Positions 32,178-40,724 of a stretch of 64,000 nt of DNA are shown piece by piece (the stretch's first letter is position 1; every line of letters begins with the position of its first letter). The stretch lies in the NCBI RefSeq assembly GCF_000972785.3, contig NZ_CP011253.3, positions 4,960,001 to 5,024,000 on the forward strand, in the 5' to 3' direction. A program made the translations under genes and the position numbers. Source of the DNA: Pandoraea oxalativorans (GTDB lineage: Bacteria > Pseudomonadota > Gammaproteobacteria > Burkholderiales > Burkholderiaceae). The notes under the pieces are model-generated. The model saw nothing but the letters and a program-made list of their open reading frames with translations, did no database searches and was not told where the DNA came from.

Positions 32178-32203
32178 GACGCTCACGGCATCTCGTCAGC
32201 ATG

Positions 32204-32233
32204 AAAAAAGCCCGCGTCGTTCTCGGGCTTTTT
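32204..32233. terminator. Bidirectional terminator between paaK and mltA
   Basis: AAAAAAGCCCG (32204-32214) pairs with CGGGCTTTTT (32224-32233) around a 9-base loop. T-runs arise on both strands for the convergent genes. Confidence 0.9.
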
Positions 32234-32273
32234 CATGGGCGTCGGCGTCGAAATTTGCCGAAAGCGCTCCGGC

Positions 32274-33416
32274 TCACTGGTTCGGCAGGAACACCCACAT
32301 CTTGCCGCTCTGGCGCATGCGTCCGGCCAGATCACCGGCATCGTCGCCCAGCCCCCAGAAGAAGTCGGCACGAACGCCGCCCTTGATTGCACTGCCGGTG
32401 TCCTGCGCGAACATCAGCCGGTTGATCGGCGAATTGGCCTGCGGCCCGAACGGCGGACGCGTCGTCGACAGGAACACAGGGCTGCCCAGCGGGATCGACG
32501 CCGGATCGACGGCAATCGAGCGCTCTGCCGTCAAGGGCACGCCCAGCGCGCCGATGGGGCCTTCGATGCCGCCCACGCCGTGGTTCGGCATTTCGCGGAA
32601 GAAGACGAAGCGCGGATTCACGTCGAGCAGCGCATCGACGCGCGACGGGTTCGCGCGCGCCCAGGCACGAATGCCCTGCATCGTCGCCTGCGCCGCCGTG
32701 ATCTCGCCGCGATCGATCAGCCAGCGGCCGATCGACTTGTACGGCTGATCGTTGTTGCCGCCGTAGCCCACGCGCATGATCGAGCCGTCGTCGAGCACGA
32801 TCTGACCGGAGCCCTGGACTTGCAGGAAGAACGCCTCGATCGGATCGTCGACGTACACCAGCTCGTAGCCGCGCAACATGCCGCTGCGCATCAGTTCGGC
32901 ACGGGCGGGAAGCGATCCGGCCTTGCGTCCGGCGGGCCATTTATACAGCGGCGTCTGGTAGACCCCGCTGCGCACGCGCGAGCCATGCAGCAGCGGTTCG
33001 TAGTAACCGGTGATCAGCCCCGTCTGCGTCCCATCGGAGTTCGCGATGCGAAACGGCGTAAAGTACTGCTCGAAGAACTGACGCACCGAGGCAGCGTCGA
33101 GATCGTCGAGTTGCTCGGAGGCCCGGCACGCCGGTTGCCACTTCGTCTGACGTCCCAGTTTCACGCAGGTTTGGGCGAGCGCGAGACGTGCGCCGATCAG
33201 GGAATCATCCTGCCAGCCATCGACGTCGGCCCATGTCACGGCCTGCATGCGTCCCGCACTGGCCGGAGGCGTTGCCACATTCGACGGCGGAACGCCTGGA
33301 CGCGACGGGGTCGACGGAGGCACACTCGAACAACCATAGAGCAATGCGGCAAACGCGGCGAGCGCCAGGCCCCGGCCCGGGCGCCACCGCCCGAACACAT
33401 TCAGGAAGGACGTCAT
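32274..33416 (-). CDS. mltA: Membrane-bound lytic murein transglycosylase A
   Basis: 380 aa outer-membrane lipoprotein that cleaves peptidoglycan glycan strands, forming 1,6-anhydromuramic ends. Lipobox LLYG|C at Cys29. MltA domain: TGYYEPLLHGSRVRSG, FFLQVQGSGQI, YKSIGRWLIDRGEI. The C-terminal 3D domain holds MFAQDTGSAIKGGVRADFFWG with the catalytic Asp. The frame is open up to 33704, but the ATG at 33416 is used because it directly begins the lipoprotein signal. No strong ribosome site precedes it. This start codon overlaps, on the opposite strand, the start of a small plus-strand ORF. Confidence 0.92.
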   Translation of the reverse strand: MTSFLNVFGRWRPGRGLALAAFAALLYGCSSVPPSTPSRPGVPPSNVATPPASAGRMQAVTWADVDGWQDDSLIGARLALAQTCVKLGRQTKWQPACRASEQLDDLDAASVRQFFEQYFTPFRIANSDGTQTGLITGYYEPLLHGSRVRSGVYQTPLYKWPAGRKAGSLPARAELMRSGMLRGYELVYVDDPIEAFFLQVQGSGQIVLDDGSIMRVGYGGNNDQPYKSIGRWLIDRGEITAAQATMQGIRAWARANPSRVDALLDVNPRFVFFREMPNHGVGGIEGPIGALGVPLTAERSIAVDPASIPLGSPVFLSTTRPPFGPQANSPINRLMFAQDTGSAIKGGVRADFFWGLGDDAGDLAGRMRQSGKMWVFLPNQ

Positions 33417-33666
33417 GAGTAATCTGTTCGATGAATATCCGGCCTTGCTGGTATTGCCGGAGGTGTTGCTGGCGATCGTGATCGTCGCCGCTATCGTGAT
33501 CTTGCGACGCAAGCCGTCGCCCGGACGCAGGGTTCGCCAGATGCGCGCCACCCGGCCGATGCCAAGCGATACGGTAGAAGGGGTGGACAGGGTGGACCCC
33601 GCGGATCCACGCGACGCGTCCGGCGACCCGCTCAAGAAGGAAGACTGGTCCGACGACCGTCGCTGA
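33415..33666 (+). CDS. Small membrane protein of unknown function
   Basis: 83 aa. One transmembrane segment (LPEVLLAIVIVAAIVILRR, about 14-32), then a basic linker and an acidic, disordered tail. AGGAAGGACGTC upstream of its ATG is a good ribosome-binding site. The site lies inside the mltA coding region, and its ATG overlaps the mltA start codon on the opposite strand. I know of no family for it. It could be a chance frame in the mltA upstream region, but the combination of ribosome site and clean membrane segment supports it. Confidence 0.5.
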   Translation: MSNLFDEYPALLVLPEVLLAIVIVAAIVILRRKPSPGRRVRQMRATRPMPSDTVEGVDRVDPADPRDASGDPLKKEDWSDDRR

Positions 33667-33711
33667 CGCGCCAGTCCGCCAAACCACGCCAACGGTGCAC
33701 GCATGCCCGGC

Positions 33712-34086
33712 TCAGTGGAGCGTGCGCGGCATGGTCAGCGCGAATTCCGCGATGGGCGCTTCGAAGCGTGTGCCGTCCTCCGCCACGCAGAAGTACTCGC
33801 CGCGCATGGTGCCCACCGGCGTCGCCACCATCGCCCAGCTCGTGTACTCGAACTGTTCGCCAGGCTGGAGGAACGGCTGATGGCCGACCACACCCAGCCC
33901 GTTCACTTCCTGCACCTTGTTGTCGCCGTCGGTAATCACCCAGTGACGTGAAATCAGCTGTGCCGGTACCTCGCCGCTATTGCGGATGGTGATCGTGTAG
34001 GCGAAGGCAAACTGCCGCCGATCCGGTTCCGATTGTTCCGGAAGGTACTGCGGACGCACGGTGACGGTAAATTCGTACTGGCTCAT
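33712..34086 (-). CDS. apaG: ApaG protein (Co2+/Mg2+ efflux-linked, DUF525)
   Basis: 124 aa fibronectin-type-III-like domain. Family blocks [55 protein letters not shown] and [10 protein letters not shown] are all present. ApaG is linked to cobalt/magnesium resistance and to ApaH in enterobacteria; its biochemical activity is unsettled. Divergent from rpe. Confidence 0.93.
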   Translation of the reverse strand: MSQYEFTVTVRPQYLPEQSEPDRRQFAFAYTITIRNSGEVPAQLISRHWVITDGDNKVQEVNGLGVVGHQPFLQPGEQFEYTSWAMVATPVGTMRGEYFCVAEDGTRFEAPIAEFALTMPRTLH

Positions 34087-34376
34087 CGGGTGTTCCTGTA
34101 GCGCATGCGGGCTCTCTGATGTTGTTCTGGTCTGACTCTTATGGGACGGCGGCGGGTTCCAGCAGCGTGACAGGCGATAAACACAAATGCTGTCCCGTTT
34201 TGCAAGGCATTCTGCGGCAAGTCGTCGCGGGTCGCAACCAGCAAACGCCCGTCGAATGTCCCCCGGATGCTCGCCAAACGCGCTTCAAACGCCGCCGAGT
34301 CGAATCCAGCGCCGAATCCGGCGTTGTAACTCACGCAAAGGCTTTCGGGCCGGGGCCTGCGGCACACAACGGGCAA
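34083..34376 (-). CDS. Uncertain ORF overlapping apaG start
   Basis: 97 aa open frame whose TGA overlaps the apaG ATG (ATGA), as in translationally coupled genes. The sequence ([39 protein letters not shown]) has no family I recognise. It occupies the apaG/rpe divergent gap, where related genomes usually have no gene. It may be spurious. Confidence 0.22.
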   Translation of the reverse strand: MPVVCRRPRPESLCVSYNAGFGAGFDSAAFEARLASIRGTFDGRLLVATRDDLPQNALQNGTAFVFIACHAAGTRRRPIRVRPEQHQRARMRYRNTR

Positions 34377-34430
34377 GCGTCATGTGAAAGCTTTAAAATG
34401 GCGCTTTTGACGCTTCCCCCCTGCCCTGCC

Positions 34431-35111
34431 ATGACGCAATTCTGTATCGCCCCCAGCATCCTGTCCGCCGACTTTGCCCGGCTGGGCGAAGAAGTCCGTA
34501 ACGTCGTGGCGGCGGGCGCCGACTGGATTCACTTCGACGTGATGGACAACCATTACGTTCCCAACCTGACGATCGGCCCGATGGTCTGCGAAGCCATTCG
34601 CCCGCACGTGGACGTGCCCATCGACGTGCACCTGATGGTGCGCCCGGTCGACCGCATCGTGCCCGACTTCGCCAAGGCTGGCGCCAATCTGATCACGTTC
34701 CACCCGGAAGCCTCGGAACACGTGGACCGCACGCTCAGCCTGATTCGCGACAACGGCTGCAAGGCCGGCCTCGTCTTCAATCCCGGCACCCCGCTGCATT
34801 ACCTCGATCACGTGATGGACCGTCTGGATATGGTGCTCATCATGTCGGTCAACCCCGGTTTCGGTGGCCAGTCGTTCATTCCGGAAGCGCTCAACAAGCT
34901 GCGCGCCGTGCGTGCCCGTATCGACGCGTACACCGCCGAGACCGGCCGTGAGATCCGTCTCGAGATCGACGGCGGCGTGAAGGTCGACAACATCGCCGAA
35001 ATCGCGGCCGCAGGCGCGGACACGTTCGTCGCCGGTTCGGCCATCTTCGGCAAACCCGACTACAAGACGGTCATCGATCAGATGCGTGCCCAACTCGCGA
35101 GCGTCGCATGA
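34431..35111 (+). CDS. rpe: Ribulose-phosphate 3-epimerase
   Basis: 226 aa TIM barrel interconverting ribulose-5-P and xylulose-5-P in the pentose phosphate pathway. Metal-binding and catalytic blocks: [65 protein letters not shown], and phosphate-binding VAGSAIFG. The frame is open upstream to 34119, but the conserved N-terminus begins at ATG 34431. It overlaps gph by four bases (ATGA). Confidence 0.96.
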   Translation: MTQFCIAPSILSADFARLGEEVRNVVAAGADWIHFDVMDNHYVPNLTIGPMVCEAIRPHVDVPIDVHLMVRPVDRIVPDFAKAGANLITFHPEASEHVDRTLSLIRDNGCKAGLVFNPGTPLHYLDHVMDRLDMVLIMSVNPGFGGQSFIPEALNKLRAVRARIDAYTAETGREIRLEIDGGVKVDNIAEIAAAGADTFVAGSAIFGKPDYKTVIDQMRAQLASVA

Positions 35112-35824
35112 TCCAGAATCCGCATCTCCAGCTGGACGGCATCCGCGCCGTGCTGATCGACCTCGACGGCACGCTTGTCGACACCGCAGGCGACTTCGGT
35201 GTCGCGTTGAATGCCATGCTCGCCGACCTCGGTGCCGAACCGGTGCCTGTCGAGCGTCTGATGACGTTCGTAGGCAAGGGCACGGCCAACCTCGTGCGCA
35301 AGACGCTTGCCGAACGCTTCCCCGAGTCGGACATCGACGCGCTGTTCGACCGTGCGCAAGACAAGTATGAAGCCGTCTACACGTCGATCAACGGCGAGAA
35401 CACGGTGCTCTATCCGGAAGTGCGCGAAGGGCTGGCCGCGTTGCGCGAAGCCGGTCTGCCGGTCGCCTGCATCACGAACAAGCAGCATCGCTTCGCGGTC
35501 GACCTGCTCGCCCACTACGGCCTGAGCGATCAGTTCGACCTCGTGTACGGCGGCGACTCGTGGCCCAGGCGCAAGCCGGACCCGATGCCACTCGTCAAAG
35601 CGTGTGAAGCGTTCGGTGTGACGCCTGCGCAGACGGTGCTCGTCGGCGACTCCGGTAACGACGCGCAGGCCGCCCGCGCTGCGGGCTGCCGCTCGCTCAC
35701 GGTGCCGTACGGCTACAACCATGGCGAATCTATACAAACGATCGACACGGATGGTATAGTCGCCTCAATTCTGGGCGCTGCCCGGGCGATTCTGCCCAAG
35801 GCGACGTCCGCACTGGCGAACTGA
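35108..35824 (+). CDS. gph: Phosphoglycolate phosphatase
   Basis: 238 aa HAD-superfamily phosphatase. Motif [12 protein letters not shown] (about 17-27), motif II ITNKQ, motif III with KPDPMPL, motif [17 protein letters not shown]. It removes 2-phosphoglycolate formed by DNA repair or oxygenation. Translationally coupled to rpe; the rpe-gph-trpE order is common in Burkholderiales. Confidence 0.95.
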   Translation: MIQNPHLQLDGIRAVLIDLDGTLVDTAGDFGVALNAMLADLGAEPVPVERLMTFVGKGTANLVRKTLAERFPESDIDALFDRAQDKYEAVYTSINGENTVLYPEVREGLAALREAGLPVACITNKQHRFAVDLLAHYGLSDQFDLVYGGDSWPRRKPDPMPLVKACEAFGVTPAQTVLVGDSGNDAQAARAAGCRSLTVPYGYNHGESIQTIDTDGIVASILGAARAILPKATSALAN

Positions 35825-36241
35825 ATTCGTCATCTTCCACACTGCATTCAAGCAATGTTCCTGAACAAGAAACGGAGTCTTAGCGTGATCGACCGGGGGG
35901 CCTGGCCCTGGCGACGCTGGTCCTGCTGAACCCTTCCCAAGGGGTGGCCGGGACCGTCGAAGTTCGTCTTCGGCAACCCGTTTCTTGCATCGTTGTTGTT
36001 CCCAAGAAGTTATCGATCGGCGCGCGGTCCCGTACGGCGTGCGGATTCGTCGAGACGCATCGTTTCCTCAGCTTTCGCCAAGCCATCGCGCTCGCCGCCG
36101 ATGCGCGCGGATTCGCTGCGAACCGATGCGCCGCGACGTGGGTCAGCACACGCCACTCCGACACGACTCAGGTAGTTTCAACGCCAATCCACGCCGATAT
36201 TGCGGGACCGCCCGCCGGCAAACTTGCAGGCAGAGTGCAAC
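35825..36241 (+). promoter_or_regulatory. trpE leader region with candidate transcription attenuator
   Basis: 417 bases without a large gene. It begins with the leader-peptide gene (35885-35929). The Trp-codon segment can pair downstream: CCTGGCC near 35901 with GGCCGGG near 35947, and GGTCC (35919-35923) with GGACC. A second stem CGAAG/CTTCG (about 35957-35971) follows, then GTTTCTT. This fits a 1:2 versus 3:4 attenuator, but the terminator stem is short and its T-run is weak. The rest, to the trpE ribosome site, shows nothing recognisable. Confidence 0.55.
35885..35929 (+). CDS. trpL: trp operon leader peptide (upstream of trpE)
   Basis: 14-codon reading frame starting with GTG, preceded by AACGGAG seven bases away. 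It ends ...WPWRRWSC: three Trp codons within six positions, far above chance for so rare an amino acid. The position, 312 bases before trpE, and the overlap with potential hairpins are as expected for a ribosome-stalling leader that senses charged tRNA-Trp. Trp attenuators are known in other proteobacteria; this one is read from sequence only. Confidence 0.75.
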   Translation: MIDRGAWPWRRWSC

Positions 36242-37747
36242 ATGACCGAACTCGAATTCAAATCGCTGGCCAACCAGGGCTTCAACCGCATCCCGCTGAT
36301 CGCAGAAGCCTTTGCCGACCTCGACACCCCGCTGTCGCTTTATCTCAAGCTGGCGTTGGGGGACCGTCGCGGTGCGAACACCTTCTTGCTGGAGTCCGTC
36401 GTCGGCGGCGAGCGCTTCGGGCGCTACTCCTTCATCGGCCTGTCCGCCCACACGCTGCTGCGCAGCTTCGGCCCGAAGACCGAAGTCGTGCGCGACGGCG
36501 CCGTCGTCGAGACGCATGAGGGCGACCCGCTCGAATTCATCACCCAGTTTCAGGCGCGCTTCAAAGTGGCGCTGCGCCCGGGCATGCCGCGTTTCTGCGG
36601 TGGCCTCGCCGGGTACTTCGGCTACGACGCCGTGCGCTACATCGAGAAGAAGCTCGCGCACACCGCGCCGCGCGACGACCTGAATCTGCCGGACATCCAG
36701 TTGCTGCTCACCGAAGAACTCGCCGTGATCGACAACCTGACCGGCAAGCTCTACCTCATCATCTACGCCGACCCCACGCAGCCGGAAGCCTATTCGAAGG
36801 CACGCCTGCGTCTGCGCGAGTTGCGCGCGCGCCTGAAAGCGCCGGTCGACGCTCCCGTCACGTCCGGCAGCGTGCGCACCGAGACCTTCCGCGAATTCGC
36901 CAAGCCGGACTATCTGGCCGCCGTCGCCAAGGCGAAGGAAGCCATTGCCGCCGGTGAACTGATGCAGGTGCAGGTCGGCCAGCGCCTCATCAAACCGTAC
37001 CGCGACGCCCCGCTCTCGCTTTACCGCGCGCTGCGCTCGCTGAACCCGTCGCCGTACATGTACTTCTACAACTTCGGCGACTTCCAGGTCGTGGGCGCAT
37101 CGCCGGAGATTCTGGTGCGTCAGGAACGTCGTCAGACGCCCGACGGCGAACACGAGATCGTGACGATTCGTCCGCTCGCAGGCACGCGTCCGCGCGGTGC
37201 GACGCCCGAGCGCGACGCCGAACTGGCGAAGGAATTGCTCGGCGACCCCAAGGAAATCGCCGAACACGTGATGCTGATCGATCTGGCACGCAACGACGTG
37301 GGCCGCATCGCGCAAACCGGCACCGTCGAAGTCACCGACAAGATGGTCATCGAGAAGTATTCGCACGTGCAGCACATCGTGAGTTCGGTGGAAGGCCGCC
37401 TGCAACCGGGCCTATCGAACATCGACGTATTGCGCGCCACCTTCCCGGCTGGCACGCTCACCGGCGCGCCGAAGGTGCGTGCGATGGAGCTGATCGACGA
37501 ACTCGAACCGGTCAAGCGTGGCCTCTACGGCGGCGCAGTGGGCTATCTGTCGTTCGGCGGTGAAATGGACGTTGCCATCGCCATTCGCACCGGCGTGGTG
37601 AAGGACGGCAATCTCTACGTGCAAGCCGCCGCCGGTATCGTGGCCGACTCCGTGCCCGAATCGGAATGGCAAGAGACGGAGAACAAGGCGCGCGCCGTAC
37701 TGCGTGCGGCCGAACAGGTGCAGGACGGTCTCGACGCAGAGTACTGA
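36242..37747 (+). CDS. trpE: Anthranilate synthase component I
   Basis: 501 aa. Uses chorismate and ammonia delivered by TrpG to make anthranilate. The N-terminal half carries the feedback-site motif LLESVVGGERFGRYSF. The chorismate-binding half carries QVQVGQRL, SPEILVR, PLAGTRPRG, LIDLARNDVGR, FPAGTLTGAPKVRAMELI and AAAGIVADSVPESEW. Complete. Its partner trpG lies about 15 kb away at 52725, so this gene is in a separate transcription unit, closed by a terminator just downstream and controlled by its own Trp-rich leader. Confidence 0.96.
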   Translation: MTELEFKSLANQGFNRIPLIAEAFADLDTPLSLYLKLALGDRRGANTFLLESVVGGERFGRYSFIGLSAHTLLRSFGPKTEVVRDGAVVETHEGDPLEFITQFQARFKVALRPGMPRFCGGLAGYFGYDAVRYIEKKLAHTAPRDDLNLPDIQLLLTEELAVIDNLTGKLYLIIYADPTQPEAYSKARLRLRELRARLKAPVDAPVTSGSVRTETFREFAKPDYLAAVAKAKEAIAAGELMQVQVGQRLIKPYRDAPLSLYRALRSLNPSPYMYFYNFGDFQVVGASPEILVRQERRQTPDGEHEIVTIRPLAGTRPRGATPERDAELAKELLGDPKEIAEHVMLIDLARNDVGRIAQTGTVEVTDKMVIEKYSHVQHIVSSVEGRLQPGLSNIDVLRATFPAGTLTGAPKVRAMELIDELEPVKRGLYGGAVGYLSFGGEMDVAIAIRTGVVKDGNLYVQAAAGIVADSVPESEWQETENKARAVLRAAEQVQDGLDAEY

Positions 37748-37844
37748 TCCCCGCCTCCTCATACCGCTGCACCAAGGTGAAGCGCATTGCCGTTTAAAAC
37801 GGCACAAGCATCCCTACATTGCATGCGGGTGACGCTTCACCCGG

Positions 37845-37890
37845 AAAGGCCCCGAATCGACGCTCTAATCGATTCGGGGCCTTTCTTGAT
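37845..37890 (+). terminator. Strong terminator after trpE
   Basis: Sixteen-bp perfect stem AAAGGCCCCGAATCGA/TCGATTCGGGGCCTTT with an 8-base loop, followed by TTTCTTGATTT. It lies about 100 bases past trpE and closes the unit before the efflux operon. Confidence 0.92.
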
Positions 37891-37986
37891 TTAGCACAAC
37901 CGTTCGCTTTTTTCGACCTCTTTGGCATACGCCGATTGACGTCACCCACGATATAGTTAGGTGTCCGTCGGGAGGTCGAAGCTTCT

Positions 37987-39621
37987 ATGGCGAAACCATG
38001 CAATCCACGTATGCGTTCCGACATCGCGAATACCCAAGCGATGTCCCCAACGTCCGTCAGGCCCATTCGGCCCCATAGGTCCAATAGGCTTAATCGGCCT
38101 GACAGGCCTCGGTCCCTCATATCGATCACGGCCGCGCTTGCCGCTGCGGTGCTTAGCGGCTGTATCTCGATGGCGCCCAGTTACGAGCGCCCCGCCGCGC
38201 CGGTCGCCAATGTGTGGACGTCTGACGTCGGCACCTCCCCCGCCACGGCCACGGCGCAGCCCGCGTCCGCGCTCGACTGGCGTGAGTACTTCGCCGATCC
38301 GAAGCTACGCAGCCTCATCGACACTGCACTTGCGAACAATCGCGATCTGCGCGTCGCGTTAGCGCGTGTGGAACAGGCGCGCGCGGTGTACGGCATTCAA
38401 CGCGCCGATCTGTTTCCGTCCGCAGGCATCGGTGCGAGCGGCACACGGCAGCGTCTGCCCGGCGACCTGAGTCTGACCGGCAATCCCTACATCAGCAGCC
38501 AGTATCAGGTCGGGCTCGGGCTGTCGACATGGGAGCTGGACTTCTGGGGCCGCATCCGCAATCTGAAAGACGCCGCGCTCGACGACTACCTCGCGTCCGA
38601 CGCCTCGCGCCGCGCGCTGGAACTCAGTCTGATCTCGCAAGTTGCGCAGACGTGGTTGAGTCTGCGCGAATTCGACGAACGCATCGCGCTCGCGCAGCAA
38701 ACGGTCGACAGCCGCGCCGAGTCGCTGCGCATCTTCACGCGACGCGAGCAAGTCGGTTCGACGTCGAAACTCGATCTCACCGAAGTCACTACGCTCTGGC
38801 AGCAAGCGCGGGCGCTCGTCACGCAACTCGAACAGCAACGCGCCGCGCAAGCGCACGCGTTGCAAGTGCTGGTCGGCGTGCCCATCGACACCTCACCGCA
38901 AGCGCTCGATCGCACGGTCGACGATGCCAGTCTGATGCGCGATCTCGATCCCGGCTTGCCGTCGTCGTTGCTGGAGGATCGTCCGGACATCATCGCCGCC
39001 GAGTATCAACTGCGCGCAGCGCACGCCAACATTGGCGCAGCGCGCGCGGCGTTCTTCCCGCAGATCACCCTGACAGGTTCGGTCGGCACGGCAAGCAGCG
39101 CACTCGACGGCCTGTTCAAAGCGGGCAGCGCCGCGTGGACCTTCACGCCGAGCATCAACATTCCGATCTTCCAGGGCGGACGTCTCGTCAACAATCTCGA
39201 TCTGGCCGAAGCGCGCCGCGTGGAGTCGGTGGCGAATTACGAGAAGACGATTCAGGGCGCATTCCGCGACGTCGCCGATGCGTTGAGCGCACGCCGCTGG
39301 CTCGCCGAGCAGGTGACGATTCTGCAAGCGACGCAGGATGCGCAGGCGGAACGCGCGCGTCTCGCCAAGCTGCGCTACGACCACGGGGCCGCTGCGTTCC
39401 TCGAAGTCCTCGATGCCCAACGCGACCTCCTCGCCATCGAACAAACCACGGTGCAGACACGACGCGCGCTGCTTTCCGCTCGCGTGTCGCTCTACACGGC
39501 GCTCGGCGGCGGCAGCCGTCTCATGCCTGCGGCCGACACACCGTCGGGACCGTTCGGACAAACGCCCCGCGTCATCGAGCCATCGCCGGGCACGGCGACC
39601 ACCGCGCCGACTGTCCAATAA
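37987..39621 (+). CDS. NodT-family outer-membrane efflux lipoprotein
   Basis: 544 aa TolC-like outer-membrane channel. Lipobox VLSG|C at Cys59 after an unusually long, Arg/Pro-rich N-terminus. Start at ATG 37987 (GGGAGG 11 bases upstream); ATG 38041 is an alternative that shortens this region. Two OEP domains follow: first half with ELDFWGRIRNLKDAALDDY, second with LLEDRPDIIAAEYQLRAAHANIGAARAAFFPQ split by short loops, and a TPSINIPIFQGGR strand. It is the exit duct for the adaptor and ABC pump encoded next, 19 bases downstream. Confidence 0.93.
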   Translation: MAKPCNPRMRSDIANTQAMSPTSVRPIRPHRSNRLNRPDRPRSLISITAALAAAVLSGCISMAPSYERPAAPVANVWTSDVGTSPATATAQPASALDWREYFADPKLRSLIDTALANNRDLRVALARVEQARAVYGIQRADLFPSAGIGASGTRQRLPGDLSLTGNPYISSQYQVGLGLSTWELDFWGRIRNLKDAALDDYLASDASRRALELSLISQVAQTWLSLREFDERIALAQQTVDSRAESLRIFTRREQVGSTSKLDLTEVTTLWQQARALVTQLEQQRAAQAHALQVLVGVPIDTSPQALDRTVDDASLMRDLDPGLPSSLLEDRPDIIAAEYQLRAAHANIGAARAAFFPQITLTGSVGTASSALDGLFKAGSAAWTFTPSINIPIFQGGRLVNNLDLAEARRVESVANYEKTIQGAFRDVADALSARRWLAEQVTILQATQDAQAERARLAKLRYDHGAAAFLEVLDAQRDLLAIEQTTVQTRRALLSARVSLYTALGGGSRLMPAADTPSGPFGQTPRVIEPSPGTATTAPTVQ

Positions 39622-39640
39622 ATTAAAGAGGTCATAAAAC

Positions 39641-40714
39641 ATGACGCTTCCCAACGCCAAGAAACTCGTTCCGGCCCTGATCGTGCTCGTCGTGATCGGG
39701 CTGGGATGGTACGGATGGAAGACCTACAGCCACAGCGGCCCGGGCGACGGTTTCGCCAGTGGTAACGGACGCATCGAAGCCACCGAAGTCGATATCGCGA
39801 CGAAGATGGCCGGACGCGTCGAAGCGATCTACGTGCGCGAAGGCGACTTCGTGAAGGCGGGGCAAGTCCTCGCCAAGATGCAGATCGACACGCTCAACGC
39901 CCAGCGCGACGAAGCGCGCGCGCAGTATCAGCAAGCCGTCACCAACGTCGCCGCGATTCAGGCACAGGCCGCTGCACGTCTGTCGGACAAGGCCACGGCC
40001 GAAGCCAACGTGGCCGCGCGCGAGGCCGAACTCGACGCCGCACAACGCCGCCTATCGCGCTCGGAAACGCTCTCGAAGGAAGGCGCATCGTCGGTGCAGG
40101 AGCTCGACGACGACCGCGCACGCGTACGCAGCACCCGCGCCGCCGTCACCGCCGCCAAGGCGCAGGTCGCCGCCGCGCAATCGGCCGTGGAAGCGGCCAA
40201 CGCACAAGTCACCGGATCGAAATCGACGGTCGAAGCCGCACAGGCCACCATCACCCGAATCGAAGCCGATATCACGGACAGCGAACTCAAGGCACCGCGC
40301 GACGGGCGTGTGCAGTATCGCGTCGCGCAGCCGGGCGAAGTGCTCGCGGCGGGCGGCAAGGTCCTCAACCTCGTCGACCTGTCGGACGTCTACATGACGT
40401 TCTTCCTGCCCGAAGCCGTCGCGGGACGCCTCGCAATGGGCGCCGAAGCCCGCATCGTGCTCGACGCCGCGCCGCAGTTCGTCATTCCCGCCAGCATTTC
40501 GTTCGTCTCCAGCACGGCGCAATTCACGCCGAAGACGGTCGAGACCGAGAGCGAGCGTCAGAAGCTGATGTTCCGCGTGCGCGCGCAGATCGCGCCCGAA
40601 CTGCTGCAACAGCATCTGAAGCTCGTGAAGACCGGCCTGCCCGGCGTGGCATGGGTGAAGACCGACAGCAAGGCAGAGTGGCCCGCCCAGTTGCAGATCC
40701 GGTTGCCGCAGTGA
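39641..40714 (+). CDS. HlyD/EmrA-like membrane fusion protein
   Basis: 357 aa periplasmic adaptor. One N-terminal membrane anchor ([18 protein letters not shown]), a biotinyl-lipoyl half ([19 protein letters not shown]), a long alpha-helical hairpin at about 80-205 rich in Ala/Gln heptads, then the second lipoyl half ([19 protein letters not shown]) and a beta-barrel. It resembles YhiI/EmrA-type adaptors paired with YhiH/RbbA-type ABC pumps. Between the channel gene and ABC gene in a tight operon. Confidence 0.93.
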   Translation: MTLPNAKKLVPALIVLVVIGLGWYGWKTYSHSGPGDGFASGNGRIEATEVDIATKMAGRVEAIYVREGDFVKAGQVLAKMQIDTLNAQRDEARAQYQQAVTNVAAIQAQAAARLSDKATAEANVAAREAELDAAQRRLSRSETLSKEGASSVQELDDDRARVRSTRAAVTAAKAQVAAAQSAVEAANAQVTGSKSTVEAAQATITRIEADITDSELKAPRDGRVQYRVAQPGEVLAAGGKVLNLVDLSDVYMTFFLPEAVAGRLAMGAEARIVLDAAPQFVIPASISFVSSTAQFTPKTVETESERQKLMFRVRAQIAPELLQQHLKLVKTGLPGVAWVKTDSKAEWPAQLQIRLPQ

Positions 40715-40724
40715 GCCGCGCGTC

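Noticed and set aside
37936..37961. TTGACG...TATAGT pair upstream of the efflux operon as a promoter
   Set aside because: The spacing between the hexamers is only about 10 bases, too short for a sigma-70 promoter.
38050..38110. Arg/Pro repeat at the N-terminus of the outer-membrane channel as a functional motif
   Set aside because: It stems from a short GC-rich near-repeat in the DNA and precedes the lipoprotein signal; an alternative start at 38041 could remove part of it.
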